From Marvinbryantia sp. (GTDB lineage Bacteria; Bacillota; Clostridia; Lachnospirales; Lachnospiraceae), in contig JAEDFS010000001.1 of NCBI GenBank assembly GCA_016297895.1, forward strand, positions 124,001 to 188,000: 64,000 bases of DNA. The letters run 5' to 3'. Below are positions 16,527 through 24,762 of this stretch, in pieces (the stretch's first letter is position 1; the number at the start of each line of letters is the position of its first letter). The position numbers were made by a program, and so were the translations under genes. Under the pieces are notes generated by a model. The model did not search any database. It was given only the letters and a program-made list of their open reading frames with translations, and was not told where the DNA came from.

Positions 16527-17407
16527 TACGGACATTTACTTATGAGATCGGAACAGAACAGGAGCCGGTCAGAATCGGTGATTACCTGAGAAAACAGGGA
16601 TATTCCAGGAATATCCTGATCCATTTAAAAAAGACAGAAGGGGGCATCCTGAAAAACGGAGAGCCCGTTTTTGTGTCTATGGTCCTTCATCCGGGAGATG
16701 TTCTCACGGTCACGCTCCGGGAGGAGGAAGGGTCGGAGAAGATCCGGCCGGTTGCCATGGATCTGGATCTGGTGTATGAGGATGAGGATCTTCTGGTTGT
16801 GAACAAGCCCGCTGATATGCCGATCCATCCTTCCATCCACAATCACGAAAATACCCTGGCCAATGGGGTGACAGCCTATTATGAGAACAGGGGGATCCCT
16901 TTTGTATACCGCTGCATCAACCGTCTTGACCGGGACACTACAGGGCTTCTGATCATTGCAAAAAACATGTTAAGCGCATCCATTCTGGCAGACATGCTGA
17001 AAAGCAGGGAGATCCATCGGGAATATCTGGCCATTGCTTCCGGAGAAGTTCCGCCGGAGGGACTGATCGATGCACCGATCGGAAGAAGAGAAGGCTCTGT
17101 GATCGAGAGATGCGTGGATTTTGAAAAAGGGGAAAGGGCGGTGACCCACTACCGGAGAGTGGCATATAAAAACGGGTACTCCCTGGTTTCCCTGAAGCTG
17201 GAAACCGGGCGTACCCATCAGATCCGTGTTCATATGAAGTATCTTGGCTATCCTCTGATCGGAGACTTCCTTTACAATCCGGATTATCGTCTGATGAACC
17301 ATCAGGCGCTTCATTCTTACCACTTAAGTTTTCTTCATCCGATTACCGGACAGCCTATGGAGTTTACGGCAGAACCTCCCTGGGATCAAAAATTTTTCTC
17401 CTTATAG
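16523..17407 (+). CDS. RluA-family rRNA/tRNA pseudouridine synthase
   Basis: Converts uridine to pseudouridine in structured RNA. About 90 N-terminal residues form an S4-like RNA-binding part (RIGDYLRKQGYSRNILIHLKK...), followed by the catalytic domain with NRLDRDTTGLLI, whose Asp136 is the expected nucleophile, and the C-terminal GRTHQIRVHMKYLGYPLIGD motif. 294 aa, usual for RluD-like enzymes. The target RNA cannot be told. It is the last gene of the fab transcript; its stop overlaps the stop of the convergent gene below and no clear terminator is visible. Confidence 0.88.
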   Translation: MIRTFTYEIGTEQEPVRIGDYLRKQGYSRNILIHLKKTEGGILKNGEPVFVSMVLHPGDVLTVTLREEEGSEKIRPVAMDLDLVYEDEDLLVVNKPADMPIHPSIHNHENTLANGVTAYYENRGIPFVYRCINRLDRDTTGLLIIAKNMLSASILADMLKSREIHREYLAIASGEVPPEGLIDAPIGRREGSVIERCVDFEKGERAVTHYRRVAYKNGYSLVSLKLETGRTHQIRVHMKYLGYPLIGDFLYNPDYRLMNHQALHSYHLSFLHPITGQPMEFTAEPPWDQKFFSL

Positions 17408-17905
17408 GATAATATCACCTTTGATCCTGGGCACTTCATCAATGTGAAGATAATGGCTGATACATTTTACTACCAGGTCATGATCTGCAAAATGAGGAAG
17501 TCCGGATACGATGACAGCGCCGATGACGCCTACCTCTTCCACACGGATGGGGAAACCGCCGCCTGCTGCCGCATATTCTTTTTCATCCAGGAACCAGTCG
17601 GCCATGGTCTTTTCGTTTTTCTGAAGGATCATGGCAGCTCTTAAGCTGCTCTTTTCCAGAGTGCGGACTGTATTGAATTTTCGGGTCATCCAGTATTCAT
17701 TGTGAAGATTGGTACCGTCTGCCGCATATTGGAACAGCGTGTAGCCGTTGTTTAAACGGATGGTGACGGCTACGGATAATTTACGTTTCTTAATTTCTGA
17801 TACGATCAGATTTCCCAGTTCCCAGGCATCTTCGTTGGTGAAATGGGAAAACTGAAGGATCTCTTCCTGCATTTCCAGCATAGCCAGCAATTCATCCATA
17901 ATCAT
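17402..17905 (-). CDS. UPF0303 / HbpS-like (DUF336) family protein
   Basis: 167-residue cytoplasmic protein of the UPF0303 (YBR137W-like) branch of the HbpS/GlcG fold. Motifs seen: LVVSEIKKRKL-type core strand, LHNEYWMTRKFNTV, and the glycine patch AAAGGGFPIRVE with GVIGAVIVSGLPHFADHDL. Function of the bacterial members is unsettled; heme or small-ligand binding has been proposed for the wider fold. AGGAGG sits 8 bases ahead of ATG 17905. Convergent with the pseudouridine synthase gene, overlapping it by 6 bases. Confidence 0.75.
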   Translation of the reverse strand: MIMDELLAMLEMQEEILQFSHFTNEDAWELGNLIVSEIKKRKLSVAVTIRLNNGYTLFQYAADGTNLHNEYWMTRKFNTVRTLEKSSLRAAMILQKNEKTMADWFLDEKEYAAAGGGFPIRVEEVGVIGAVIVSGLPHFADHDLVVKCISHYLHIDEVPRIKGDIIL

Positions 17906-17949
17906 ATTGTATTCCTCCTGTCTGTATGAAGTATGTTAGCTTATGCTTT

Positions 17950-17978
17950 ATTATAGTCTTACTGAAAAGAGAATTCAA
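17950..17978 (-). promoter_or_regulatory. promoter of the UPF0303 gene
   Basis: On the minus strand TTGAAT (17973-17978), 17-base spacer, TATAAT (17950-17955), 45 bases upstream of the start codon. Confidence 0.7.
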
Positions 17979-18020
17979 GCAAAGGAGAAATTGGGCATAT
18001 AAAAAAAGTATAAAGCATGA

Positions 18021-18026
18021 TATAAT
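18021..18026 (+). promoter_or_regulatory. extended -10 element of the DUF362 gene
   Basis: TATAAT at 18021-18026, preceded by TG one base upstream (TGATATAAT). No good -35 hexamer at 17 bases, so recognition would rest on the extended -10. Confidence 0.5.
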
Positions 18027-18076
18027 ACCGATAAAGACGCTTTCCGATATACAGTTGAAAGGAGAGATTCCGGAAT

Positions 18077-19255
18077 ATGGAAACTGAGAGCAGAAAATCA
18101 TTCGTTGCGGTCGTTCCCTGCCAGAGCTATGAAGAGGAACAGGTATATGAGGCTATCCGGCAGGGAATCCGAATGCTGGGCGGCATCGAGCACTTTGTGA
18201 AAAATGGGGAAAAGATTCTGGTCAAACCTAATTTCCTTTCACCGTCGACAGAAGAGAAAGCAGTGGTGACTCATCCGTCTGTGATCAGAGGCGTGCTTCG
18301 CCTTTTGCAGGAAGAAGGGTATAAGCAGGTTTCCTTTGGCGACTCTCCGGGGCACGGAAGCTGTGAAGCAGCAGCTAAAAAAATCGGACTTACTTCTGAA
18401 AAAGAGACCTTCGGAGCAGTATGTGCCCGGATGTCCGAGGAAGTTTTGGTGCCTTTTCCGGAAGGAATGACGGCAAAGAAGTTTTATTTTGCAAAAGAAG
18501 TGACGGAGGCAGATGCCATCATCAATCTCTGTAAAATGAAGACCCACGCACTGGAGCGGGTCACCGGGGCGGTAAAAAATGTCTATGGTCTGATCTGCGG
18601 ATATCGAAAGGCAGCAGGTCATGTGGAGTTTCCTAACGCCAGTGTGTTTGCAAGAATGCTGGCAGATATTCATCGCTGCACAAAGCCGAGACTTCATATT
18701 ATGGATGGAATCGTGGCAATGGAAGGCAACGGTCCGGGTTCCGGAACGCCAATTTCCATGAATGTTCTGATATTTTCCGAGGACCCGGTGGCACTGGATA
18801 CGGTATTCTGCCATCTGATTGATCTGAATCCGGAACTGGTTCCCACCAATGCCCAGGGTGCGGCTATGGGAATCGGGACATACCGGCAGGAAGAAATAGA
18901 AATTCTCCTGAGAGATCAGGGGCAGGACAGGACGGTTTCCATGGAAGAGCTGAAGAAACAATATGGAAATCCCGGGTTTGATGCAGACAGAAAGGGAGAG
19001 AAAAAGACGTTCTTAAGCAGGTATTCGAAAGCTATGACAGCTTTGGCAAGAAGGCCGGTCATTGATGAAAAGAAGTGTATCCGCTGCGGTATCTGTGTTT
19101 CCCATTGTCCGGTTCCCGGAAAAGCAGTGGATTTCCGAAAGGGAAAAGAGAAACCGCCGGTCTATGATTACCGGAAATGCATTCGCTGTTATTGCTGTCA
19201 GGAAATGTGCCCCAGACATGCGATCACAGTGAAAGGAAAACGGAGTATGCAGTAG
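18077..19255 (+). CDS. DUF362 protein with C-terminal 2[4Fe-4S] ferredoxin domain
   Basis: 392-residue cytoplasmic iron-sulfur protein. The DUF362 domain occupies about residues 35-300 (VKPNFLSPS, HPSVIRGVLRLL, FGDSPGH, INLCKMKTHALERVTGAVKN, DGIVAMEGNGPGSGTP). The end carries two Cys-x2-Cys-x2-Cys-x3-Cys ferredoxin motifs, CIRCGICVSHCP near 334 and CIRCYCCQEMCP near 368, suited to two 4Fe-4S clusters. Its reaction is unknown. AAAGGAGAG precedes the ATG. The next gene starts 14 bases after its stop, so the pair is likely one transcript. Confidence 0.85.
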   Translation: METESRKSFVAVVPCQSYEEEQVYEAIRQGIRMLGGIEHFVKNGEKILVKPNFLSPSTEEKAVVTHPSVIRGVLRLLQEEGYKQVSFGDSPGHGSCEAAAKKIGLTSEKETFGAVCARMSEEVLVPFPEGMTAKKFYFAKEVTEADAIINLCKMKTHALERVTGAVKNVYGLICGYRKAAGHVEFPNASVFARMLADIHRCTKPRLHIMDGIVAMEGNGPGSGTPISMNVLIFSEDPVALDTVFCHLIDLNPELVPTNAQGAAMGIGTYRQEEIEILLRDQGQDRTVSMEELKKQYGNPGFDADRKGEKKTFLSRYSKAMTALARRPVIDEKKCIRCGICVSHCPVPGKAVDFRKGKEKPPVYDYRKCIRCYCCQEMCPRHAITVKGKRSMQ

Positions 19256-19269
19256 AAGGAGGGAGCGTA

Positions 19270-19674
19270 TTGAAGCAGTGGAAGAGAAAATTCGAATCCT
19301 TCATGCAGGGAAGAAACGGTATGGATGATCTGGGAATCTTTCTCATTTCAGCATCCCTTGTCCTACTTTTGATCAGCATCGGGGTTCATGGACTTTTGTT
19401 GTCCCTGATCGCCTATGGACTTCTGATCTATGCCTATTATCGGGTGCTGTCCCGGAAACTGGAGAAGCGCAGACGGGAAAATATGGACTTTCTGGCAGAG
19501 AAAGAACATGTTCGATTTAAATGGCAGACCAGGAAACTGCAGCGCAGCATGAAAAAGACCCATCGTTATCTGAAATGCAAAAAGTGTGGGAAGAGGCTTC
19601 GCGTGCCGAAAGGGAAAGGGAAGATCGAGATCACCTGTCCACATTGCGGAGAGAAATTCATAAAACGAACATGA
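19270..19674 (+). CDS. small membrane protein with C-terminal zinc ribbon
   Basis: Hypothetical 134-residue protein. Two hydrophobic segments lie at about residues 22-38 and 40-55, then a basic stretch, then a treble-clef zinc ribbon: CKKCGKRLRVPKGKGKIEITCPHCG (spread over about residues 105-129). The start is TTG 19270, chosen because AAGGAGGG at 19256-19263 fits it; the open frame upstream overlaps the DUF362 gene. Function not recognised. It probably shares a message with the DUF362-ferredoxin gene. Confidence 0.7.
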   Translation: MKQWKRKFESFMQGRNGMDDLGIFLISASLVLLLISIGVHGLLLSLIAYGLLIYAYYRVLSRKLEKRRRENMDFLAEKEHVRFKWQTRKLQRSMKKTHRYLKCKKCGKRLRVPKGKGKIEITCPHCGEKFIKRT

Positions 19675-19680
19675 ATGAAA

Positions 19681-19726
19681 CCCGATTGATGATGCAAATA
19701 GTTTGCAGCATCGATCGGGTTTTTAA
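19681..19726 (+). terminator. intrinsic terminator between the zinc-ribbon gene and glyA
   Basis: Imperfect stem of about 14 pairs built on CCCGAT...ATCGGG with internal GATG/CATC and TGC/GCA blocks and two mismatches, followed by TTTTT at its plus-strand end. It lies between convergent genes and may weakly serve both. Confidence 0.75.
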
Positions 19727-19741
19727 CTTCAGCAAAGCGAC

Positions 19742-20980
19742 TTATGCATTCAAGGGATATTTATCTGTGAGCTCTTTTACGATAGCCCGTGCCTTCTCTT
19801 TATTATCGGCATTCTGGATCATCAGGGAGATGGCTTCTGCAATCTTGTCCATATCTTCCTCATTCATGCCTCTGGAAGTTACCGCTGCCGTTCCGAGACG
19901 AACACCGCTGGTTACGAAGGGAGATTCGGGATCATTGGGAATGGCGTTCTTATTGCAGGTGATATTGGCATCATCCAGCAGCTTTTCCATTGCCTTTCCG
20001 GTCACACCGGTACCACGAAGATCCACCAGCATCAGATGATTGTCTGTGCCTCCGGAGACAATGTTGATTCCACGCTTCATCAGACCGCTGCACAGAGCTT
20101 TGGAATTCTTTACAATGTTTCTCTGGTATTCTTTATATTCAGGCTGAAGAGCTTCTTTAAAGCAGACCGCCTTTGCAGCAATCACATGCATCAGAGGACC
20201 GCCCTGGGTTCCCGGAAAGACAGCCTTGTTGAAATTAAACTGTTTTGCCACTTCGTTGCTGCTCATGATCATACCGCCTCTGGGTCCGCGAAGAGTTTTG
20301 TGGGTGGTGGTAGTGGTGACATGGGCATAGGGAATGGGGCTTGGATGTACCCCTGCAGCTACCAGACCGGCGATATGAGCGATATCTACCATCAGGTAAG
20401 CTCCCACTTCATCAGCGATTTCGCGGAAACGCTTGAAGTCAATGATTCGTGCATAAGCACTGGCACCGGCTACGATCAGCTTCGGTTTTGCTTCAAGTGC
20501 GATCTCTCTTACTTTATCATAATCGATGACACCGTTATCATTGACACCATACTGCACCACGTTAAAATAAGCACCGGAGAAATTAGCAGGGCTTCCATGA
20601 GAAAGATGTCCGCCGTGGGCCAGATTCATACCCATGACTGTGTCACCGGGTTTTAACATTGCGAAAAAGACGGCCATGTTTGCCTGGGCACCGGAATGGG
20701 GCTGTACATTGACATATTCGCAGCCGAACAGCTCGCAGGCCCGCTTTTTGGCCAGTTCCTCTACCACATCGACACACTCACATCCGCCGTAATAGCGCTT
20801 GCCGGGATAACCTTCTGCATATTTGTTGGTTAAAGGGCTTCCCATTGCAGCCATGACAGCTTTGCTTACCCAGTTTTCGGAAGCAATCAGCTCAATATGG
20901 GAATTCTGACGTGCAATTTCGTCCTGGATTGCACTGGCGATTTCATTGTCCACGTTTTGAATCTCTTCAAAAGAATACAT
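19742..20980 (-). CDS. glyA: serine hydroxymethyltransferase
   Basis: PLP enzyme interconverting serine plus tetrahydrofolate with glycine plus methylene-tetrahydrofolate. Characteristic motifs: ELIASENWVSKAV, YAEGYPGKRYYGGCE, AHGGHLSHGS, and the PLP lysine segment VTTTTHKTLRGPRGG. About 412 aa, standard. Of the two in-frame starts (20986 and 20980) the second gives a better 9-base distance to AGGAGG. The leader is only about 30-40 bases, leaving no room for a folate or glycine riboswitch. Monocistronic. Confidence 0.96.
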   Translation of the reverse strand: MYSFEEIQNVDNEIASAIQDEIARQNSHIELIASENWVSKAVMAAMGSPLTNKYAEGYPGKRYYGGCECVDVVEELAKKRACELFGCEYVNVQPHSGAQANMAVFFAMLKPGDTVMGMNLAHGGHLSHGSPANFSGAYFNVVQYGVNDNGVIDYDKVREIALEAKPKLIVAGASAYARIIDFKRFREIADEVGAYLMVDIAHIAGLVAAGVHPSPIPYAHVTTTTTHKTLRGPRGGMIMSSNEVAKQFNFNKAVFPGTQGGPLMHVIAAKAVCFKEALQPEYKEYQRNIVKNSKALCSGLMKRGINIVSGGTDNHLMLVDLRGTGVTGKAMEKLLDDANITCNKNAIPNDPESPFVTSGVRLGTAAVTSRGMNEEDMDKIAEAISLMIQNADNKEKARAIVKELTDKYPLNA

Positions 20981-21019
20981 GTTCATTTTCCTCCTGTGTG
21001 TATGTGAAACATATGGACT

Positions 21020-21047
21020 ATTATAACACAGAAACTAAATCTGTCAA
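21020..21047 (-). promoter_or_regulatory. glyA promoter
   Basis: Minus-strand TTGACA (21042-21047), 16-base spacer, TATAAT (21020-21025); both hexamers are consensus. Confidence 0.8.
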
Positions 21048-21093
21048 CAACAAAAAGACAAATATCCGCCAGAGACGCACTTTAAAGAAACCC

Positions 21094-21122
21094 TTTACGA
21101 AAAAGGGATGGCTGGGTATAAT
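21094..21122 (+). promoter_or_regulatory. promoter of the PAP2 phosphatase gene
   Basis: TTTACG (21094-21099), 17-base spacer, TATAAT (21117-21122), 33 bases before the start codon. Confidence 0.65.
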
Positions 21123-21155
21123 AGCAGAAGAAAGAAAAGAGAGGTGACCTGACAA

Positions 21156-21680
21156 TTGAACTGGGAATTTACGGTTCTGGATGCCATTTTGAGCATGCAT
21201 ACGCCTTTGCTTGATACCTTTTTTAAGACGATCACTCATCTGGGGGATGCAGGATGGTTCTGGATCCTTCTGGCACTGATCCTTTTGATCTTCAGGAAGA
21301 CCCGTATCTGCGGATTCTGCATGCTGGCCGGTATGGCAGTGGGAGTTTTGATTACGAATGTGGGATTAAAGCCCCTGGTGGCCAGAGAGAGACCCTGCTG
21401 GATCAATGATACCGTACAGCTGCTCGTTGATGTGCCGAAGGACTATTCGTTTCCTTCCGGACACTCGCAGATTTCTTTTGTATCTGCTGCGGCTATTTTC
21501 GGGAATAATCGGAAATGGGGGATCGCAGCCTTCGTCCTGGCGGCACTGATCGCATTTTCCAGGCTGTATCTGTATGTACATTTTCCAACGGATGTGCTGG
21601 CAGGAATGGTGATCGGAATCGCTTCGGGATGGAGTATGAGCCGACTGGTCAGAAAAAAGACATATACGAAAGAGTCATAA
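21156..21680 (+). CDS. PAP2-family membrane phosphatase
   Basis: Integral membrane lipid phosphatase of 174 aa, probably acting on undecaprenyl diphosphate or a phosphatidate-type lipid outside the membrane. The three PAP2 motifs are visible: KPLVARERP, the PSGH motif in YSFPSGHSQISF, and SRLYLYVHFPTDVLAG. Four to five hydrophobic segments surround them. It starts with TTG at 21156 behind GAGAGGTGA. Substrate cannot be decided between BcrC-like recycling of the cell-wall carrier and phospholipid phosphatase activity. Confidence 0.85.
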   Translation: MNWEFTVLDAILSMHTPLLDTFFKTITHLGDAGWFWILLALILLIFRKTRICGFCMLAGMAVGVLITNVGLKPLVARERPCWINDTVQLLVDVPKDYSFPSGHSQISFVSAAAIFGNNRKWGIAAFVLAALIAFSRLYLYVHFPTDVLAGMVIGIASGWSMSRLVRKKTYTKES

Positions 21681-21706
21681 ATTCAGAAACAAGTATGATA
21701 AGACAA

Positions 21707-21738
21707 AAAAAGGAGCCGGATCGATTCCGACTCCTTTT
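21707..21738. terminator. bidirectional terminator between PAP2 gene and cstA
   Basis: AAAAGGAG and CGGA on the left pair with TCCG and CTCCTTTT on the right (about 12 pairs with one C/A mismatch, 5-base loop). A run on the left and T run on the right allow it to work for both convergent genes. Confidence 0.85.
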
Positions 21739-21758
21739 AGTTACATTTGATTAAGCAG

Positions 21759-23468
<1,710 letters not shown>

Positions 23469-23471
23469 GAA

Positions 23472-24005
23472 TTACACACTCCCTTTCTTTTTCTTTTTCA
23501 TGAATATATTTTTCATCAATTTCGCATTGGACTTACCACTTCGATTGGTGAGAAACTTTGACTCGCCTCTCTGGATAAGTACTGTATGGAAATCCATCCA
23601 GCCCCACAGCGAAAAGTGAAAACTTTTGTGAAGCCTGCATTTTTTCAGAAGCTTTTTCGCTCCCTCTGTGCAGGTGTCGCAGATAAAAACTGCGGTCAGG
23701 TAGGTATACATATGTCCCGGTTTTGGCTCGATCAGGGCCATTCCCTGGTCATAAACCAGTTTTTCACAGGAACGGTAAATATCTTCTGTCAGTTCCGGAA
23801 CGGAAAAAATATAGATGTGTTCATTGGAATCCGCACTCCAGAGCTCCGCTTTTTTGATAAGAACATATTTGGCAGAACGAACATAAAAATGGCATTTGGC
23901 CACAAGGGGCGGTTCAAATTCATCGGAACGTTCAATGTCATAATAGCCACCATAGGCATGGATCAGTTTTTCCAGGATCTGCTCCCGGGATAAAGTCATG
24001 GTCAT
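23472..24005 (-). CDS. conserved cytoplasmic protein co-transcribed with cstA
   Basis: Not recognised. About 177 aa if started at ATG 24005, which has GAGGAAG at a good distance; the upstream in-frame ATG (24029) and TTG (24032) lie at the edge of a terminator hairpin and have no ribosome site. The protein looks soluble, with MTLSREQILEKLIHAYGGYYDIE at its start, CxxC (ICDTC) near the middle, and a strongly basic tail (MKKKKKGSV). Its stop lies 3 bases from the cstA start. Tight coupling to cstA suggests an accessory or regulatory partner of the transporter (inference). Confidence 0.7.
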   Translation of the reverse strand: MTMTLSREQILEKLIHAYGGYYDIERSDEFEPPLVAKCHFYVRSAKYVLIKKAELWSADSNEHIYIFSVPELTEDIYRSCEKLVYDQGMALIEPKPGHMYTYLTAVFICDTCTEGAKKLLKKCRLHKSFHFSLWGWMDFHTVLIQRGESKFLTNRSGKSNAKLMKNIFMKKKKKGSV

Positions 24006-24030
24006 ATAAGCTTCCTCATATCCTAACATC

Positions 24031-24054
24031 AAAAAACCGGAGTCTGGACTCCGG
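24031..24054 (-). terminator. terminator in the leader of the cstA operon (possible attenuator)
   Basis: On the minus strand a 7-8 bp stem with CCGGAGTC/GACTCCGG arms is followed by six T, ending about 26 bases before the likely start codon at 24005. Because it lies between the promoter candidate (24118-24146) and the gene, it must be bypassed for expression, as in attenuation. No alternative antiterminator pairing is obvious to me. Confidence 0.65.
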
Positions 24055-24117
24055 GATAGCGTCGACCTCTTTGTCTAAACGTGAAATTATAAAAAAACTA
24101 TAAACTCATTTTTTGAG

Positions 24118-24146
24118 ATTCTATCATATTCTGTCGAGAAAAGCAA
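24118..24146 (-). promoter_or_regulatory. candidate promoter of the cstA operon
   Basis: Minus-strand TTGCTT (24141-24146), 17-base spacer, TAGAAT (24118-24123) with TG one base upstream (extended -10). It predicts a leader of about 105 bases containing the terminator hairpin. The gap 24033-24333 otherwise holds the palindrome and the divergent promoter below. Confidence 0.45.
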
Positions 24147-24214
24147 TCCTTTCCCACTTCATTTTAAAAAGTTTCAATTATTGTAATAAGTTTGTCACAT
24201 TATTATAAAAACAT

Positions 24215-24228
24215 TGGTAACGTTACCA
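24215..24228. promoter_or_regulatory. perfect palindrome TGGTAACGTTACCA, LacI/GalR-type operator candidate
   Basis: A 14-base perfect palindrome with a central CG, the style of LacI/GalR-family operators. It matches the CcpA cre consensus only in part (outer positions 3 and 4 differ). It lies 28 bases upstream of the -35 box of the HPr-like gene and 68 bases upstream of the divergent cstA operon promoter. Confidence 0.5.
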
Positions 24229-24256
24229 TTTTTGGCAATCGGCTGCAAAAAAAGTA

Positions 24257-24285
24257 TTGACAAACAAAAAACTTGGTGCCATACT
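24257..24285 (+). promoter_or_regulatory. promoter of the HPr-like gene
   Basis: TTGACA (24257-24262), 17-base spacer, CATACT (24280-24285), 48 bases ahead of the start codon. Confidence 0.7.
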
Positions 24286-24333
24286 AAGCGAAAAATTAAA
24301 TATACTGTTAGAAAGACAGGAGAGGTGTATATC

Positions 24334-24561
24334 ATGTCAGAAAGAAAGATCAAGCTGAATCAGATGAAAGATGTGAAAGAGTTTGTGTCTGTGGCAGAGA
24401 AATGTGAGTTTGATATTGATGTGTTTTATAACCGAATCAGTATCGATGCGAAATCCATTATGGGTGTATTGAGCCTGGATCTGTCTCAGGTACTGACCGT
24501 GAAGTATGGCGGAACAGACGAAAGATTTGAAAATGTTTTGGATAAATATGCAGCAGCATAA
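24334..24561 (+). CDS. HPr-like protein lacking the PEP-phosphorylated histidine (Crh-like)
   Basis: 75-residue protein with the HPr fold. The regulatory serine segment AKSIMGVLSLDL is kept (Ser41, equivalent to HPr Ser46), but the GIHARPA region that carries His15 is replaced by LNQMKDVKEF, so it cannot pass phosphate through the PTS. This matches the logic of Bacillus Crh, a co-regulator of CcpA that is only serine-phosphorylated. AGGAGAGG precedes ATG 24334; open frame upstream to 24214 runs through the promoter and is rejected. A LacI-type palindrome lies upstream. Monocistronic with its own terminator. A regulatory role is inference. Confidence 0.8.
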   Translation: MSERKIKLNQMKDVKEFVSVAEKCEFDIDVFYNRISIDAKSIMGVLSLDLSQVLTVKYGGTDERFENVLDKYAAA

Positions 24562-24585
24562 CAGATAGAATGGAATGATCGAAGA

Positions 24586-24612
24586 GGATCCCGAAGATAC
24601 GGGGTCCTTTTT
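24586..24612 (+). terminator. terminator of the HPr-like gene
   Basis: GGATCCCG pairs with CGGGGTCC around a 6-base loop (one mismatch), followed by TTTTT at 24608-24612. Confidence 0.85.
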
Positions 24613-24688
24613 GCATGCAGGCAAGTCTTGAACAGGTGGTTTTTCACTTTTTTATACTTTTTTCATATTTTTTCATTTACTGCATCGC

Positions 24689-24717
24689 TTGTGTTTTGAA
24701 TGGCCGGGTGTTAGAAT
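24689..24717 (+). promoter_or_regulatory. promoter of the nuclease-helicase gene
   Basis: TTGTGT (24689-24694), 17-base spacer, TAGAAT (24712-24717). AAAACGACA (24718-24726) follows immediately, at the expected transcription start, and the flanks GGTGT/ACACC form an inverted pair around the -10 box. Confidence 0.55.
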
Positions 24718-24762
24718 AAAACGACACCTAAAAATACAGGGCGAAGCAGGAAAGATCGTTTT

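Noticed and set aside
20987..21019. Folate or glycine riboswitch upstream of glyA
   Set aside because: The promoter leaves a leader of only about 30-40 bases, too short for either aptamer.
24215..24228. Calling the palindrome a CcpA cre site
   Set aside because: Two consensus positions in the left arm and one in the right differ; kept only as a LacI/GalR-type candidate.
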